A DNA stretch of 64,000 nucleotides from WJMB01 sp964581465 (GTDB lineage Bacteria; RBG-13-66-14): positions 84,115 through 148,114 of the forward strand of contig CAZOOP010000002.1 of NCBI GenBank assembly GCA_964581465.1, in the 5' to 3' direction. How positions within the stretch are numbered: the first letter of the stretch is position 1; the number at the start of each line of letters is the position of its first letter. This document shows positions 17,924-26,157 of this stretch, in pieces. The position numbers were made by a program, and so were the translations under genes. The notes under the pieces were generated by a model. The model worked only from the letters and a program-made list of their open reading frames with translations, made no database searches and was not told the DNA's origin.

Positions 17924-18583
17924 ATGAGCAATCCAGCCGAAGAACTGACCCGTCGGGTCATCAATGATTACCATAGGTTGAACGCCGAAGCCGTCGTGGC
18001 CCAGTTGATCGGTCACGGCTACCGGGCCGTGTTCGCGGAGGATAGACACACCGCTCTGGAGCGGATACTTGAAAGCGTTCCCGCTGGAGCCGATGTCGGC
18101 GCCGGTGGTTCTTTGACGCTGGGTCAACTGGGCGTCCTCGAAGCCCTGCGCCAGAACGGGCACGAGGTGCTCTACCCCCGGGGTGGCGAATCGCCCGAGG
18201 AGAAACTACGCCTGCGTCATGCCGGGCTGGCGGCCCGGGTTTACTTGAGCGGTGTCAACGCGCTTACCAAGGACGGTGAAATCGTCAACCTCGACGGGAT
18301 GGGAAACCGCGTCGCCGCGACCTGCTTCGGACCCGAGCGAGTGATCTTCGTCTGCGGGATCAACAAGCTCTGCGAGGATCTGGAATCCGCCGTGGTCCGC
18401 GTCAGGGAGTACGCCGCTCCGGCCAACGCCATGCGCTTGGAGCTTGACACGCCCTGCACCGCCACCGGTTTTTGTCACGACTGCGACGCGGCGCGGCGGA
18501 TTTGCAACCGCCTGGTGATCCACCTGCGCGCCGGGCGCCAGGAGTGCCACTTCGTACTGGTCAACGAGGACCTGGGCCTGTAG
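17924..18583 (+). CDS. LUD-domain protein (LutC/YkgG-like, DUF162)
   Basis: A 219-residue cytoplasmic protein. Its N-terminal half (RVINDYHRLNAEAVVAQL, then GADVGAGGSLTLGQLGVLEAL) matches the LUD family, in which GS.T....G contributes to a nucleotide/sugar-phosphate-isomerase-like fold. YLSGVNALTKDGEIVNLDG and GNRVAATCFGPERVIFVCGINK are the most characteristic LUD segments. The C-terminus has a Cys cluster, TPCTATGFCHDCDAARRIC, typical of the stand-alone bacterial subgroup. The founding members (LutB/LutC) take part in lactate oxidation, but no lutA or lutB partner lies here, so the substrate is unknown. The ribosome site AAAGGA precedes the ATG. Confidence 0.85.
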   Translation: MSNPAEELTRRVINDYHRLNAEAVVAQLIGHGYRAVFAEDRHTALERILESVPAGADVGAGGSLTLGQLGVLEALRQNGHEVLYPRGGESPEEKLRLRHAGLAARVYLSGVNALTKDGEIVNLDGMGNRVAATCFGPERVIFVCGINKLCEDLESAVVRVREYAAPANAMRLELDTPCTATGFCHDCDAARRICNRLVIHLRAGRQECHFVLVNEDLGL

Positions 18584-18639
18584 AGACACGGTCCTCGTAT
18601 TTATCCTGTAGCGGGTTTACGCTAAAGCGTTGTATTGCA

Positions 18640-18667
18640 AAGAAGCAGCCCCCAGGGACTGCTTCTT
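18640..18667. terminator. Bidirectional terminator hairpin between convergent genes
   Basis: AAGAAGCAG pairs with CTGCTTCTT around a C/G-rich loop, followed by GTTTAT on the + strand. It sits between the convergent LUD and M23 genes. Confidence 0.75.
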
Positions 18668-18696
18668 GTTTATGCTGACCGCTTCTGTCGGGCCGG

Positions 18697-19728
18697 TTAC
18701 TGGACCAGATAGTTGACCGGGTCGAGGGGGATGTTGTTCAGGCGGACCTCGTAGTGCAGGTGCGGGCCGGTTGTGGCGCCGGTGACGCCAACGGTGCCGA
18801 CGACCTGGCCGGCGTTGACGCGGTCGCCGATCTCGAAGCCCAAGGTGCCCATGTGAGCGTAGCGGGTCTGATAGCCGTTTCCGTGCTCGACCCAGATGGT
18901 CAGGCCATAAGCCCCGCGGTAGGAAGCCTCGGTCACCACGCCGGAGGCCGGGCAGCGCACCGGGGTGCCGATGGGGGCGGCGATGTCGAGCCCCTTGTGG
19001 GGGCCGTGCCAGCGGGGTTCGCCAAAGTAGCTGGTGATCACGCCCTGGAGCGGCACACCGTAGGGCACGTCGGGGCTGATCGTCGAAATGCGGCTCTCAA
19101 GATCGCGCAGCAGGCTGTACATGTCCTGGCTGAGCTCGGCCATCTCTGATAGCAGCAGGGCTTCGTTGGCGGCGTACTCGTGGGCCGAGTGGTCGTCGTA
19201 ACCGAAGCTGGTCAGGACGTGGGGCTCCTCGCCCTCCCGCTCGGCTTCATCGAGCTCGGTCACCGGTATCTCGCCGTCCTCGGGGCCGGGGCCGCCGCGG
19301 CCGAGCTCGACCCCTTCGGGAGCGCCCTCCTCGAGTTTAAAGCCGGCCATGATCCGCAGGTTCTTGTAGAAGTTCTGCAGTTGGGCCAACTGGGCGCGCA
19401 CGCTCATCATCGAGCGTTCGTAAGCCAGGCGGTCGCGCTCGGCGGCCAGGCGCAGCGAGGTCAGTTCGGAGCTGGAGATCATCGCCGAGCCCTTGTATTC
19501 CTGATTCTTGCGCGTCAGGAATTCGTTACGATCCTCGAGCGGCTCGACCTGGGCGCTGGCCTCCTGGTAGCGCCAGGCGTAGTAGAGCGCCGTGCCTCCC
19601 AGGCCGACGACGATCAACGCCACCAAGGCGATCACGCCGATCACGGCCCAGCGTGGAATCAGGTAGGGTTTGCTCTTGCCCCCGGCGTGGGGCACGATCA
19701 TCAAAGACATCTTGCCGCGCAGCGGCAT
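18697..19728 (-). CDS. Membrane-anchored M23 family metallopeptidase
   Basis: A 343-residue protein. A basic N-terminus and one TM (about 29-52, AVIGVIALVALIVVGLGG) are followed by a coiled-coil region (ASAQVEPLEDRNEFLTRKN and beyond) and a C-terminal LytM/M23 domain. Zinc ligands are visible in HKGLDIAAP (H...D) and GPHLHYEVR (HxH), with the usual GYGxxI-like GLTIWVEHGNGYQTRYAHM between them. It is either a peptidoglycan endopeptidase or an EnvC/NlpD-like activator; the intact ligand set favours activity. The start ATG follows GGAGGATC. It is 15 bases downstream of a lipoprotein gene in the same operon. Confidence 0.9.
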   Translation of the reverse strand: MPLRGKMSLMIVPHAGGKSKPYLIPRWAVIGVIALVALIVVGLGGTALYYAWRYQEASAQVEPLEDRNEFLTRKNQEYKGSAMISSSELTSLRLAAERDRLAYERSMMSVRAQLAQLQNFYKNLRIMAGFKLEEGAPEGVELGRGGPGPEDGEIPVTELDEAEREGEEPHVLTSFGYDDHSAHEYAANEALLLSEMAELSQDMYSLLRDLESRISTISPDVPYGVPLQGVITSYFGEPRWHGPHKGLDIAAPIGTPVRCPASGVVTEASYRGAYGLTIWVEHGNGYQTRYAHMGTLGFEIGDRVNAGQVVGTVGVTGATTGPHLHYEVRLNNIPLDPVNYLVQ

Positions 19729-19743
19729 GCTCGATCCTCCGGT

Positions 19744-20181
19744 TTAGCGTCTTTCCAAAAACTCGGTGGGGCTCGGGGCCAAGAGGACGCGCCAGCGGCC
19801 CTCTCGATCGATCAACTGGATCAGTAACTGGGTGGAATGGCCGTTGCCCCGGTCATCCCGGAAGAGCATGTGAACCAGATAGTCGAACCGATCGGCTGTA
19901 ATCTCATCGATCTCGATTATCTCGTACTCCTCCACCGAGGTTAGCAGATAGAGCTGATCGAGATGCGTTTGGAAATCCACGCGACTCTCCGCCAGCTCTG
20001 TTTCATCGAGAGAATCCCACTCCGTGAACCAGATCAGCTCCAGCACGGCGGGGTCGTTGCTCTCCACCGCTTCGATATAGGCGGCGAGGGTCGCCTCGGG
20101 ACCGCTGTCCGAGTCGTTCGAAGCCGAACATCCGACAAATAATAGTGTGACTATTAATAGAAGTGTCGGGGTATGCTTCAA
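19744..20181 (-). CDS. Small predicted lipoprotein
   Basis: From TTG 20181, preceded by GGAAGG, the protein is about 145 residues: KHTPTLLLIVTLLFVGC gives a clear signal peptide and lipobox. The mature part (AAYIEAVESNDPAVLELIW, then DREGRWRVLLAP at the end) has the general helix-then-curved-sheet pattern of NTF2/DUF4878-like lipoproteins, but I cannot assign it firmly. It is translated just upstream of the M23 peptidase and may work with it. Confidence 0.65.
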   Translation of the reverse strand: MKHTPTLLLIVTLLFVGCSASNDSDSGPEATLAAYIEAVESNDPAVLELIWFTEWDSLDETELAESRVDFQTHLDQLYLLTSVEEYEIIEIDEITADRFDYLVHMLFRDDRGNGHSTQLLIQLIDREGRWRVLLAPSPTEFLERR

Positions 20182-20605
20182 AATGACCTTCCCTGAGAAT
20201 GGCTGGAGGAGATTAGCACAGGATTTAGTCCCAGGCAAGGCTCGGGTTCGTCGGTCGGCTCTTTTGAACGGCTACCGTAGTTCGAGCGGAGGTTGCATGC
20301 GGTGCTGGGCAGTCAGTAAGCCTGGGTCGGCGAAAAAGGGGAGGGTGGCCTTGGAGAAGCAAGAGGGTTTTAGTCGTCACCATCCACATTCTTGCTGGCA
20401 GGCAAGCAATCTTCGAAAGCCTGGACCCCTGAATGACCCGTTGCGAGGAGACCTCGGGTACTGTTGCACCGATGCTTGAGCTAGCGAAGGTGCTGTATCC
20501 TCGAGCCCGCCGGTAGTCGTTGCTGCTGACGTATCGTATCGGAATCGTTTGAGTTAGTGTTATCACCCAATTATGAACAAGCGCGAAGTATGCTCCTGGG
20601 GTAGT
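20182..20605. other. Gene-free interval
   Basis: About 424 bases with no credible gene. Composition is more A+T-rich than the coding DNA. It separates the lipoprotein operon from the transposase remnant; I see no clear element end or target duplication. Confidence 0.45.
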
Positions 20606-21100
20606 TTAGCGTGTTTTCGTCGTCGTGATGGTTGAATCGGAACTACCTTTCACGGATAAGAGACTGAAGTTACGCTTGAATCCTCCGTGATAGGCTTTGA
20701 GGCGGCGTTTGGCGTAGCCCCAGGAGTTCTCGATGCCGTTGATAGGCACCTTGCCATCGACCAGGGTCTTGTCGTGGTTGATGCGTTTGTGGTGAAAACC
20801 GTTGAGTGACAGCTTGTTATCGGCCTTCCAGCCGTCGAAGTTAACAATCATGCCCAGCTCGACGTTCTCCAGGATCGCACCCACCAGATGCTTGCTGTCA
20901 CAGCGCTTGGGCAGGATGACGCGGACCGTCGGGAGACCGAGCCGGAACAGACGCGTTATCTCACTGCGGTTTTCCTGCAGCGGCTCGTTGCGAGGCCCCC
21001 GGGGACGATGGTTGAACAACTTGCCGCAACGCTTGCACTTACGACGTTCGTAGGCTCAGCGGTAGTTGCATCTGGGACACTTGACGTGCCGGTCCCTCAT
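20606..21100 (-). pseudogene. Decayed IS1595-family (ISXO2-like) transposase
   Basis: Reading from ATG 21100 (preceded by GGGGAGGAGCAGG), the frame encodes RHVKCPRCNYR, an in-frame TGA at 21056-21058, then KCKRCGKLFNHRPRG: a zinc ribbon interrupted by a stop. It continues into VNFDGWKADNKLSLNGFHH, INHDKTLVDGKV and NGIENSWGYAKRRLKAYHGG, which match the second Asp, the H..NH segment and the N.IE..W...KR..... end of the IS1595 DDE domain. The region that should carry the first catalytic Asp is missing between the zinc ribbon and this part, so about a third of the protein has been deleted. It cannot be functional. No inverted repeats were found around it. Confidence 0.75.
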
Positions 21101-21571
21101 CCTGCTCCTCCCCGCCACATTGCCCCCTTTGTTGGTGGCAGGACAACATGCTTGCTCACGCCGACATAAGTACCCAACTGCAATAGCTGATGTTCATCTT
21201 ATGTGATGATCCCTTGAGTTATTCCGAATGCCACTGGTTATCAGCGGTCCTGCGGCACTGAAGAGGAGGAGGATTCGCCCCAAGTCTCGTATCGGTAACT
21301 CATGACTACCTACAGGGTTATTGCGATGGGCTGTCTGGACAATATGCTTGTCCCGCGGCGGTGAGCCAGTTTCTTAAGCGTTCCCCGCCATTGATTCGAT
21401 TTCGTTACTGTGCGATCCGATGCGAACCAAACGGGAGGGCGCGAGCCCTCCCGTCGGTACTGCTGGTTCGTTATCCGAGATGTCCCGATACGGGGTATTA
21501 GTCCATGGACCCGTGGGTCCCGCGGTCGCTGGGACCGCGCCGCAATCCCCGCAACGGAATTCCGCTGTGGG
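21101..21571. other. Gene-free interval with hairpins
   Basis: About 470 bases between the transposase remnant and the ExbBD/FHA operon. The part up to about 21400 holds nothing I recognise. The part beyond 21430 has two or three compact hairpins (see terminator at 21431-21454; a second at about 21513-21543). Confidence 0.5.
21431..21454 (-). terminator. Terminator hairpin downstream of the ExbBD/FHA operon
   Basis: ACGGGAGGGC-GCGA-GCCCTCCCGT is a perfect 10-bp stem with a GNRA-type tetraloop (TCGC on the minus strand). On the minus strand it is followed by TTTGGTT. Confidence 0.6.
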
Positions 21572-22909
21572 TTAAGACTGCGGCTCGAGGCTGAAGGGTA
21601 TTCGTACTTTGACTACCCCGTCCACCCCGAAGATGGACCAACTGTTTACAGTCGAGACGATCTCGTTGGCGAGGGCCGAGTTGCCCGTGGTGTTGCTGGC
21701 AACCGAGGCCGAGATGGCACCGTTGGTGACGGTGACGTTTAGAACGATACGCCCCGCCAGGGTGGGATTGTCACCCAGGTAACCCTGGTAGATGCGCTTG
21801 ATCTGGCCGCCGCGTGAGGCGAAGAAACTGGAAACCTTCGATACGCCGGCGTCGGAGGCCGTTGTTGCGCCGGAGTCGACCTCGGTGCGGACGACAACGG
21901 GTGCCGCGCTTACTCGGGTGGGCAGGTCCCCGGACCCGATTTCACCGCTGCCGACTATCCCGGCGGTTCCAGCTCCGCCGGCCGCGAATCCGGCCGCCGC
22001 GTCACCACCGGCTCCACCGGCTCCCGCTCCGCCGCCGCTGACCGATACCGTGCCGCCCTCGCTGAACAGCGAGGTGGAACCGTCACCGACGATGCCGGAG
22101 ACGCCTCCCGCACTGGCCACGATATTGGACGTGATGGCCTGGAGCATGAAGTCGGCCGCGCCCGAACCCAGGGCCGCGCCCTGGCTGGCCGCGTCGGCCG
22201 TACCGGCGCCGCTGTCGTTGGAGCCGCTACCGCTGCCGCTGCTCTGGCTGGAGGTGTCGGCGACTACGGCTTCCTCTTCGCCTTCACCACCATCACCGGT
22301 ATCGACTACCTCGGATTCCTGGCTGACTGTGACGGTTTCCTGTTGATAGACCTGGGCTAGAATGTCTTCTTTGGAGGGTGGCTCGACCAAGGTGGTGGCC
22401 AGGTAGAACAGGCCGCCGAGGATGGTCGAGAAGCCGAGAAAACCGGCGAAGATCTTCTGATCCGGTTCCAGCCAGCTACCAGAGGTGATACTGTCGGCCA
22501 GACGCGGCTCTCCGGCCACCTGCTTCGGCGTGGGTGTGAAGAAGCCGAAGTGGATGGTGATGTCGGAGACGCGTATTTGGCCCTTTTTCTGGCGGTCGGC
22601 GTGGAAAACATAACCGTTTCTCTGGTGGGGTAGGAACCCGCAGACCCGTAGATCGCGCAGCGAGATGGTCGAATCACCGACGTGGATCTTGCCGTTCATT
22701 TCTTCGTCGATGAAGAAATCGTAAGCATCTCCCCGCTTGACCGCCAGGGTGTGTTTCTGCGGTGTGTTCGGATCGTGGTTGAGCACGATATCGCAGTCCG
22801 GAGACTGCCCCACCGTGATGGTGTCGTTTTCCGGGATCAGTCGTTTGACTATCCGGTCACCTCGGGAGACCACTAAACCCAGGACCTGTTCTGAAGGTCC
22901 GTTACTCAT
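21572..22909 (-). CDS. FHA-like / TM / AgmX-PglI C-terminal domain protein (GltG-like)
   Basis: A 445-residue protein. Residues 1-125 look like an FHA beta-sandwich (NDTITVGQSPDCDIVLNHD, then KHTLAVKRG); the conserved FHA Gly-Arg pair is GQ here, so phosphothreonine binding may be altered. A TM follows at about 153-174 (IFAGFLGFSTILGGLFYLATTL), then an acidic and very Gly/Ser/Ala-rich stretch (about 200-345), and a C-terminal AgmX/PglI (TonB_C-like) domain with IKRIYQGYLGDNPTLAGRIVLNVTV. Myxococcus GltG (PglI) combines an FHA-type module with TM and TonB-like parts. It is the last gene of an operon with two ExbD and one ExbB gene (gaps of 3-23 bases), which supports coupling to the proton channel. 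Confidence 0.85.
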   Translation of the reverse strand: MSNGPSEQVLGLVVSRGDRIVKRLIPENDTITVGQSPDCDIVLNHDPNTPQKHTLAVKRGDAYDFFIDEEMNGKIHVGDSTISLRDLRVCGFLPHQRNGYVFHADRQKKGQIRVSDITIHFGFFTPTPKQVAGEPRLADSITSGSWLEPDQKIFAGFLGFSTILGGLFYLATTLVEPPSKEDILAQVYQQETVTVSQESEVVDTGDGGEGEEEAVVADTSSQSSGSGSGSNDSGAGTADAASQGAALGSGAADFMLQAITSNIVASAGGVSGIVGDGSTSLFSEGGTVSVSGGGAGAGGAGGDAAAGFAAGGAGTAGIVGSGEIGSGDLPTRVSAAPVVVRTEVDSGATTASDAGVSKVSSFFASRGGQIKRIYQGYLGDNPTLAGRIVLNVTVTNGAISASVASNTTGNSALANEIVSTVNSWSIFGVDGVVKVRIPFSLEPQS

Positions 22910-22913
22910 GTGA

Positions 22914-23462
22914 TCACTCCCCGGTTGCGTACTTCTGTAGGTTTTGGGTAGCGGCCAGCGAGATATTGAGATATCCCGAAGCCGCCGCTGTTGAGACGAC
23001 GCTTTTCACGAGGCTGAACAGGTGATTTTCGTCCAGCAGGATCATAATCTTGAGTCGGTCCGCTAGTTTTTCCTCATCCTCGCCGATGTTCGAGGCGATA
23101 TTTTTTTGTTGTTCGACCGCCTCCTCCAGCACGACCTGCAGGGGCTTGATGACCAGATCGTCCGAGCCCTGGGCCTCCATGGTCGACATGACCCGATCAT
23201 CGTTAAAGAAGATCTGGTCCTGACCGATCGCCAGCCGATCGACGAAACCGGCTTCGTTTTCGTTGTCGGATTCGGGAAGCACCAGGGTGGCTTCGGTCGC
23301 CGAGAGATCGCCCTGGGTGGAGAAGGTTTTGAGCAGGAAAACCAGGATGATGGTCATCATGTCCATCATTGAGGTGATCCTCAGGCTTTCATGCTCCTCT
23401 TCGGCCCGCAGATGGTGGAGTTTAAACTTGGTTGCCTTGGTTGGTGATTGTGCGCCGGGCAT
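22914..23462 (-). CDS. ExbD/TolR-family protein with intact TM aspartate (AglQ/AglS-like)
   Basis: A 182-residue protein with a charged cytoplasmic N-terminus, one TM (about 28-45, ITSMMDMMTIILVFLLK) and a periplasmic ExbD/TolR domain. Asp34 in SMMDMM is at the position of the proton-carrying Asp of ExbD/TolR/MotB. The periplasmic part ends with the beta-strand pattern KIMILLDENHLFSLVKSVVSTAAASGY. It lies between the other ExbD-like gene (23 bases upstream) and the FHA/AgmX gene (4 bases downstream). A pair of ExbD proteins with one ExbB is the layout of the Myxococcus AglRQS motor and not of Tol or Ton systems. Confidence 0.88.
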   Translation of the reverse strand: MPGAQSPTKATKFKLHHLRAEEEHESLRITSMMDMMTIILVFLLKTFSTQGDLSATEATLVLPESDNENEAGFVDRLAIGQDQIFFNDDRVMSTMEAQGSDDLVIKPLQVVLEEAVEQQKNIASNIGEDEEKLADRLKIMILLDENHLFSLVKSVVSTAAASGYLNISLAATQNLQKYATGE

Positions 23463-23485
23463 TTAACACCTCCTTTCGATCCCGG

Positions 23486-24073
23486 TTATTGCGGCACTGC
23501 GCCGCCGAAGATAACGCTGGGAAACAGTTCGGCAACATAGACCGACTGGTCCTGGTTGGGTTGGAATTCAACCCCCCATTTCTGGGCGTCGGCCACGCTT
23601 TCGATCTTTTCCTCCCGTAGGTCGCCGCGGACGGTGTCCATCAGGGTGACAACCTCGTAGAAGGGCACTTCGTCCGGTATAGCCAGGTAGATCTCCTCAT
23701 GGTCGCTGTAGATGGGGATCGCATCCTTGACGTCCTCTTTGAGGACCATCTGGAGCTGATCGTAATCGTAGCGGCCGTCTTTCAAGGGGATCCAGGGCAA
23801 AAATCCCCGATCGTTGGTGATCAGGAAGCCCTTGCTGGGGTGCACGCCGACCATCAACAGGGTCTGTTGCACCCCTCCGGCGCTTCCGCCGCCACCGGCG
23901 GCGCGCGGGGGCAGGGTGACCTGAAGGGTGACGGTGGTTACGAAAACGGCCATTTTGATCAGGAACGGAATCAGGATAACCATCAGGTTCATGACCGGGA
24001 TCAGGTGGTCCTCACCTCCGGCCATGGCCTGTTTTCCGCCCCTGCTTGTCGCACTGGGTCCGAGGGTCGGCAT
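23486..24073 (-). CDS. ExbD/TolR-family protein with Asn in place of the TM aspartate
   Basis: A 195-residue protein of ExbD topology: a short cytoplasmic N-terminus, one TM (LIPVMNLMVILIPFLIKMAVF) and a periplasmic domain with LMVGVHPSKGFLITNDRG and EIYLAIPDEVPFYEVVTLMDTVR, the ExbD-type ending. The position normally held by Asp (PLVDV) is Asn29 in IPVMNLM. If read correctly, this subunit cannot carry protons itself and would be a structural partner of the Asp-bearing ExbD encoded next. It starts 3 bases after the exbB stop codon. Functional assignment to an Agl-like motor is inference from the operon. Confidence 0.85.
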   Translation of the reverse strand: MPTLGPSATSRGGKQAMAGGEDHLIPVMNLMVILIPFLIKMAVFVTTVTLQVTLPPRAAGGGGSAGGVQQTLLMVGVHPSKGFLITNDRGFLPWIPLKDGRYDYDQLQMVLKEDVKDAIPIYSDHEEIYLAIPDEVPFYEVVTLMDTVRGDLREEKIESVADAQKWGVEFQPNQDQSVYVAELFPSVIFGGAVPQ

Positions 24074-24076
24074 AGG

Positions 24077-24700
24077 CTACCCCTTCATGGCCACGATCAG
24101 GTTGGTGATCTTCACGGTGTATTGGTCGATATCCGAGATGATCTTCTTGGTCTTGCCCTTGATGATGGAGGCGATCAGGATTGTCGGAACGGCCACCGTC
24201 AGACCGAACATGGTCGTGAGCATAGCCTTACTGATACCCTCGGCCAGCATCTGGGCCTGATCTTGACCCGACACTGCGCCCAGGGATTCGAAGGCTTCCA
24301 TCAGACCGGCGATCGTTCCCAACAGGCCCAACAGGGTTGCGATCTGGGAGAGCATGTCCAGATAGCTGGTGCGTTTTTCCAGCTCCGGAATGACCTCCAG
24401 CGTTTTGGCGTCGGCCGCGACCTGCATGTCGCGACCCGTGCCGGAGTGGTTCTTGAGAACCTCCCGCAGGACGCGCGCCAAGGCGGCGTTACTGGTGTTG
24501 CACAGGGCGATGGCCCGCTCCATGTTCCTGCTTTGGATCAGCTTCTCCAGCTCGGCGATGAATGTCTTGGTGTTGATCGACGAGCGGATGAGGACGAACC
24601 AGAGCCGCTCCAGCATGATCGCCACACTGAAGACCAGGACGGCGAGGATGATCCACATGAACTCGCCACCCAGGGTGAAGTCTTGGAATAGCTTGCCCAT
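24077..24700 (-). CDS. MotA/TolQ/ExbB proton channel family protein (AglR-like)
   Basis: A 207-residue inner-membrane protein with three predicted TMs: near the N-terminus (FMWIILAVLVFSVAIMLERL), in the middle (LSQIATLLGLLGTIAGLMEAF) and late (FGLTVAVPTILIASII). The segment ATLLGLLGTIAGLMEAF matches the TolQ/ExbB signature for the proton pore, and AEGISKAMLTTMFGLTVAVPT is the conserved final-TM approach. It is the first gene of the ExbB-ExbD-ExbD-FHA operon. No TonB-dependent receptor or Tol-Pal gene is nearby, so a nutrient-uptake role is less likely. The ATG is preceded by AAAGGAGCC. Confidence 0.93.
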   Translation of the reverse strand: MGKLFQDFTLGGEFMWIILAVLVFSVAIMLERLWFVLIRSSINTKTFIAELEKLIQSRNMERAIALCNTSNAALARVLREVLKNHSGTGRDMQVAADAKTLEVIPELEKRTSYLDMLSQIATLLGLLGTIAGLMEAFESLGAVSGQDQAQMLAEGISKAMLTTMFGLTVAVPTILIASIIKGKTKKIISDIDQYTVKITNLIVAMKG

Positions 24701-25429
24701 AGGCTCCTTTCGGTTGGCAGGTACCGCATGGTTGGGTGTCGTCGGCTACGCCGCAAGGCGTATGCCGCTGGCCGAGCCCCGTGGTTTGGGGGCTCAGCGT
24801 TGAGTAAAACCTGTGTTATCGGGGCATATACCCGGAATGGTCTTTGGGTTGCAGGGGGGTGTCTAGTGGTTGCCGGGTTATTTGGGGTCGGGGTTCCCCG
24901 TGGCGCGTCTGGCCGGTTGGTCGCTTGAGTGGTCGCTTGAGTGGGGTTGTTTGGGCGTGGCTGTGAGTCAAGCCGGTTTACAAAACCAGGGCAGAGGAAA
25001 TCAGGCAGGCCTGATTCGGCTGTTTGGCTGACGTCCGCTCCGAGTGCTGCTCGTACTTCGGTGCAAGACGTCGGGCCATCCCGCAGCGAGAGCGTGTAGA
25101 TCTTGCGGTTGCGGATCGGCGCTGGTTGCTCCCATGTCAAGACTCATTGGGAGGTGAAACAAACAGGCAATAGCTTTAGATCGCCTTACCAAGTATACCA
25201 GGTATATTTCATCTGGACGGACGCAGGAAGGGCAATTGTATTTAAGCGGATGCCAAGAGAGATTGATCCCGTCGAGCTGTATTCACCGCCACACTTAATC
25301 CACCGGTTCTGTGTCGAATCGGTGCGACTCATCTTGTTCAATTGCCCCGCCCAATGAAGATGTTCGTTCATGAGAGGTTTCCGATGACACGGTGAATGCA
25401 ATCGCGGTTGAGCGGCTCGCGGTATCTTC
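24701..25429. other. Gene-free interval upstream of the ExbBD operon
   Basis: About 730 bases with no credible gene. It includes a perfect tandem duplication GGTCGCTTGAGT x2 (24919-24942) and a small hairpin AATCAGGC/GCCTGATT near 25000-25017. The promoter of the minus-strand ExbBD operon should be in its left part, but I cannot place it with confidence. Confidence 0.45.
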
Positions 25430-25855
25430 TTAACGTTCGATGAGCATGATGATCGTCGCCGTGAGCAGGGCTGCGCCGGCGGTCCCGGCCAGCCAGTTGG
25501 CGTTTAGGCGCTCGGTGTTGGAGTCCATGTATCCGGCGGTCAGGCCGGCGGCGATACCGGCGCCGGTGGTCAGCCAGATCAGCGGGTTCTGAATCGAGCC
25601 TGTGCTGAAGCCCAAGCCCTCTTCGAATTCTTCCTTATCTATGGGATTGAGAATCTGACTCTCGTAGGTCTGGCGCAGCATCACCATCTCGAACTCGGGC
25701 TCGGTGCGGTAGAGGAAGCTGATGGCCTGGGGCACCGGCGGTCGGGCGGTGATATCGATGTCTGTGATCTCGACGAACTCGTCGTCCTGGGCCGTAGCGG
25801 CACCAGCGAGAATCACGAAAACTATCGGTATCAGGATGATGATGCGTTTGATCAT
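25430..25855 (-). CDS. Small secreted or membrane protein, unknown function
   Basis: From ATG 25855 the protein is about 141 residues. It has a signal peptide (KRIIILIPIVFVILAGAATAQ), a polar middle with DEFVEITDIDITARPPVPQAISFLYRTEPEFE, and two hydrophobic C-terminal segments (IWLTTGAGIAAGLTAGY and WLAGTAGAALLTATIIML). The frame is open to 25924, but the basic start at 25855 fits a signal peptide better. I do not recognise a family. It lies between the ExbBD operon and the TPR genes on the same strand, so it may belong to the same envelope system. Confidence 0.6.
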   Translation of the reverse strand: MIKRIIILIPIVFVILAGAATAQDDEFVEITDIDITARPPVPQAISFLYRTEPEFEMVMLRQTYESQILNPIDKEEFEEGLGFSTGSIQNPLIWLTTGAGIAAGLTAGYMDSNTERLNANWLAGTAGAALLTATIIMLIER

Positions 25856-26157
25856 GGTTCCGGCCGCCTTGGATGGGGTCGGGGCGTCAATCTCTACGAG
25901 AATCTCTACGAGAAAGAAAAGCAAGAGTCGAAAAGGCGGGAGTCAGTATGGCGCTTGAGCTGAGGGGCCTCGCTTGGATGTAGGACCTCCGTTGTCCGGC
26001 GGCCGGGTGCCGGACCGGCGGGTTTGGCGTCGTTTTAACACGTGTATGGGTGCCGGATACTAGATACGTCCGGCCAAGCACCTCTATAGAATAGTACACT
26101 CGGGGCTCGAACGACAAGTCGATCGGTAGAAATGTACCCGGGAAAGCAAGCATATCG
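25856..26157. other. Short gene-free interval
   Basis: About 300 bases between two minus-strand genes. It has a tandem ATCTCTACGAGA-type duplication near 25891-25913 (AATCTCTACGAG twice). Nothing else is recognised. Confidence 0.4.

Noticed and set aside
21572..24700. TonB-ExbBD nutrient uptake or Tol-Pal system
   Set aside because: There is no TonB-dependent receptor, TolA, TolB or Pal; two ExbD genes and an FHA/AgmX-type protein fit an Agl/Glt-like layout better.
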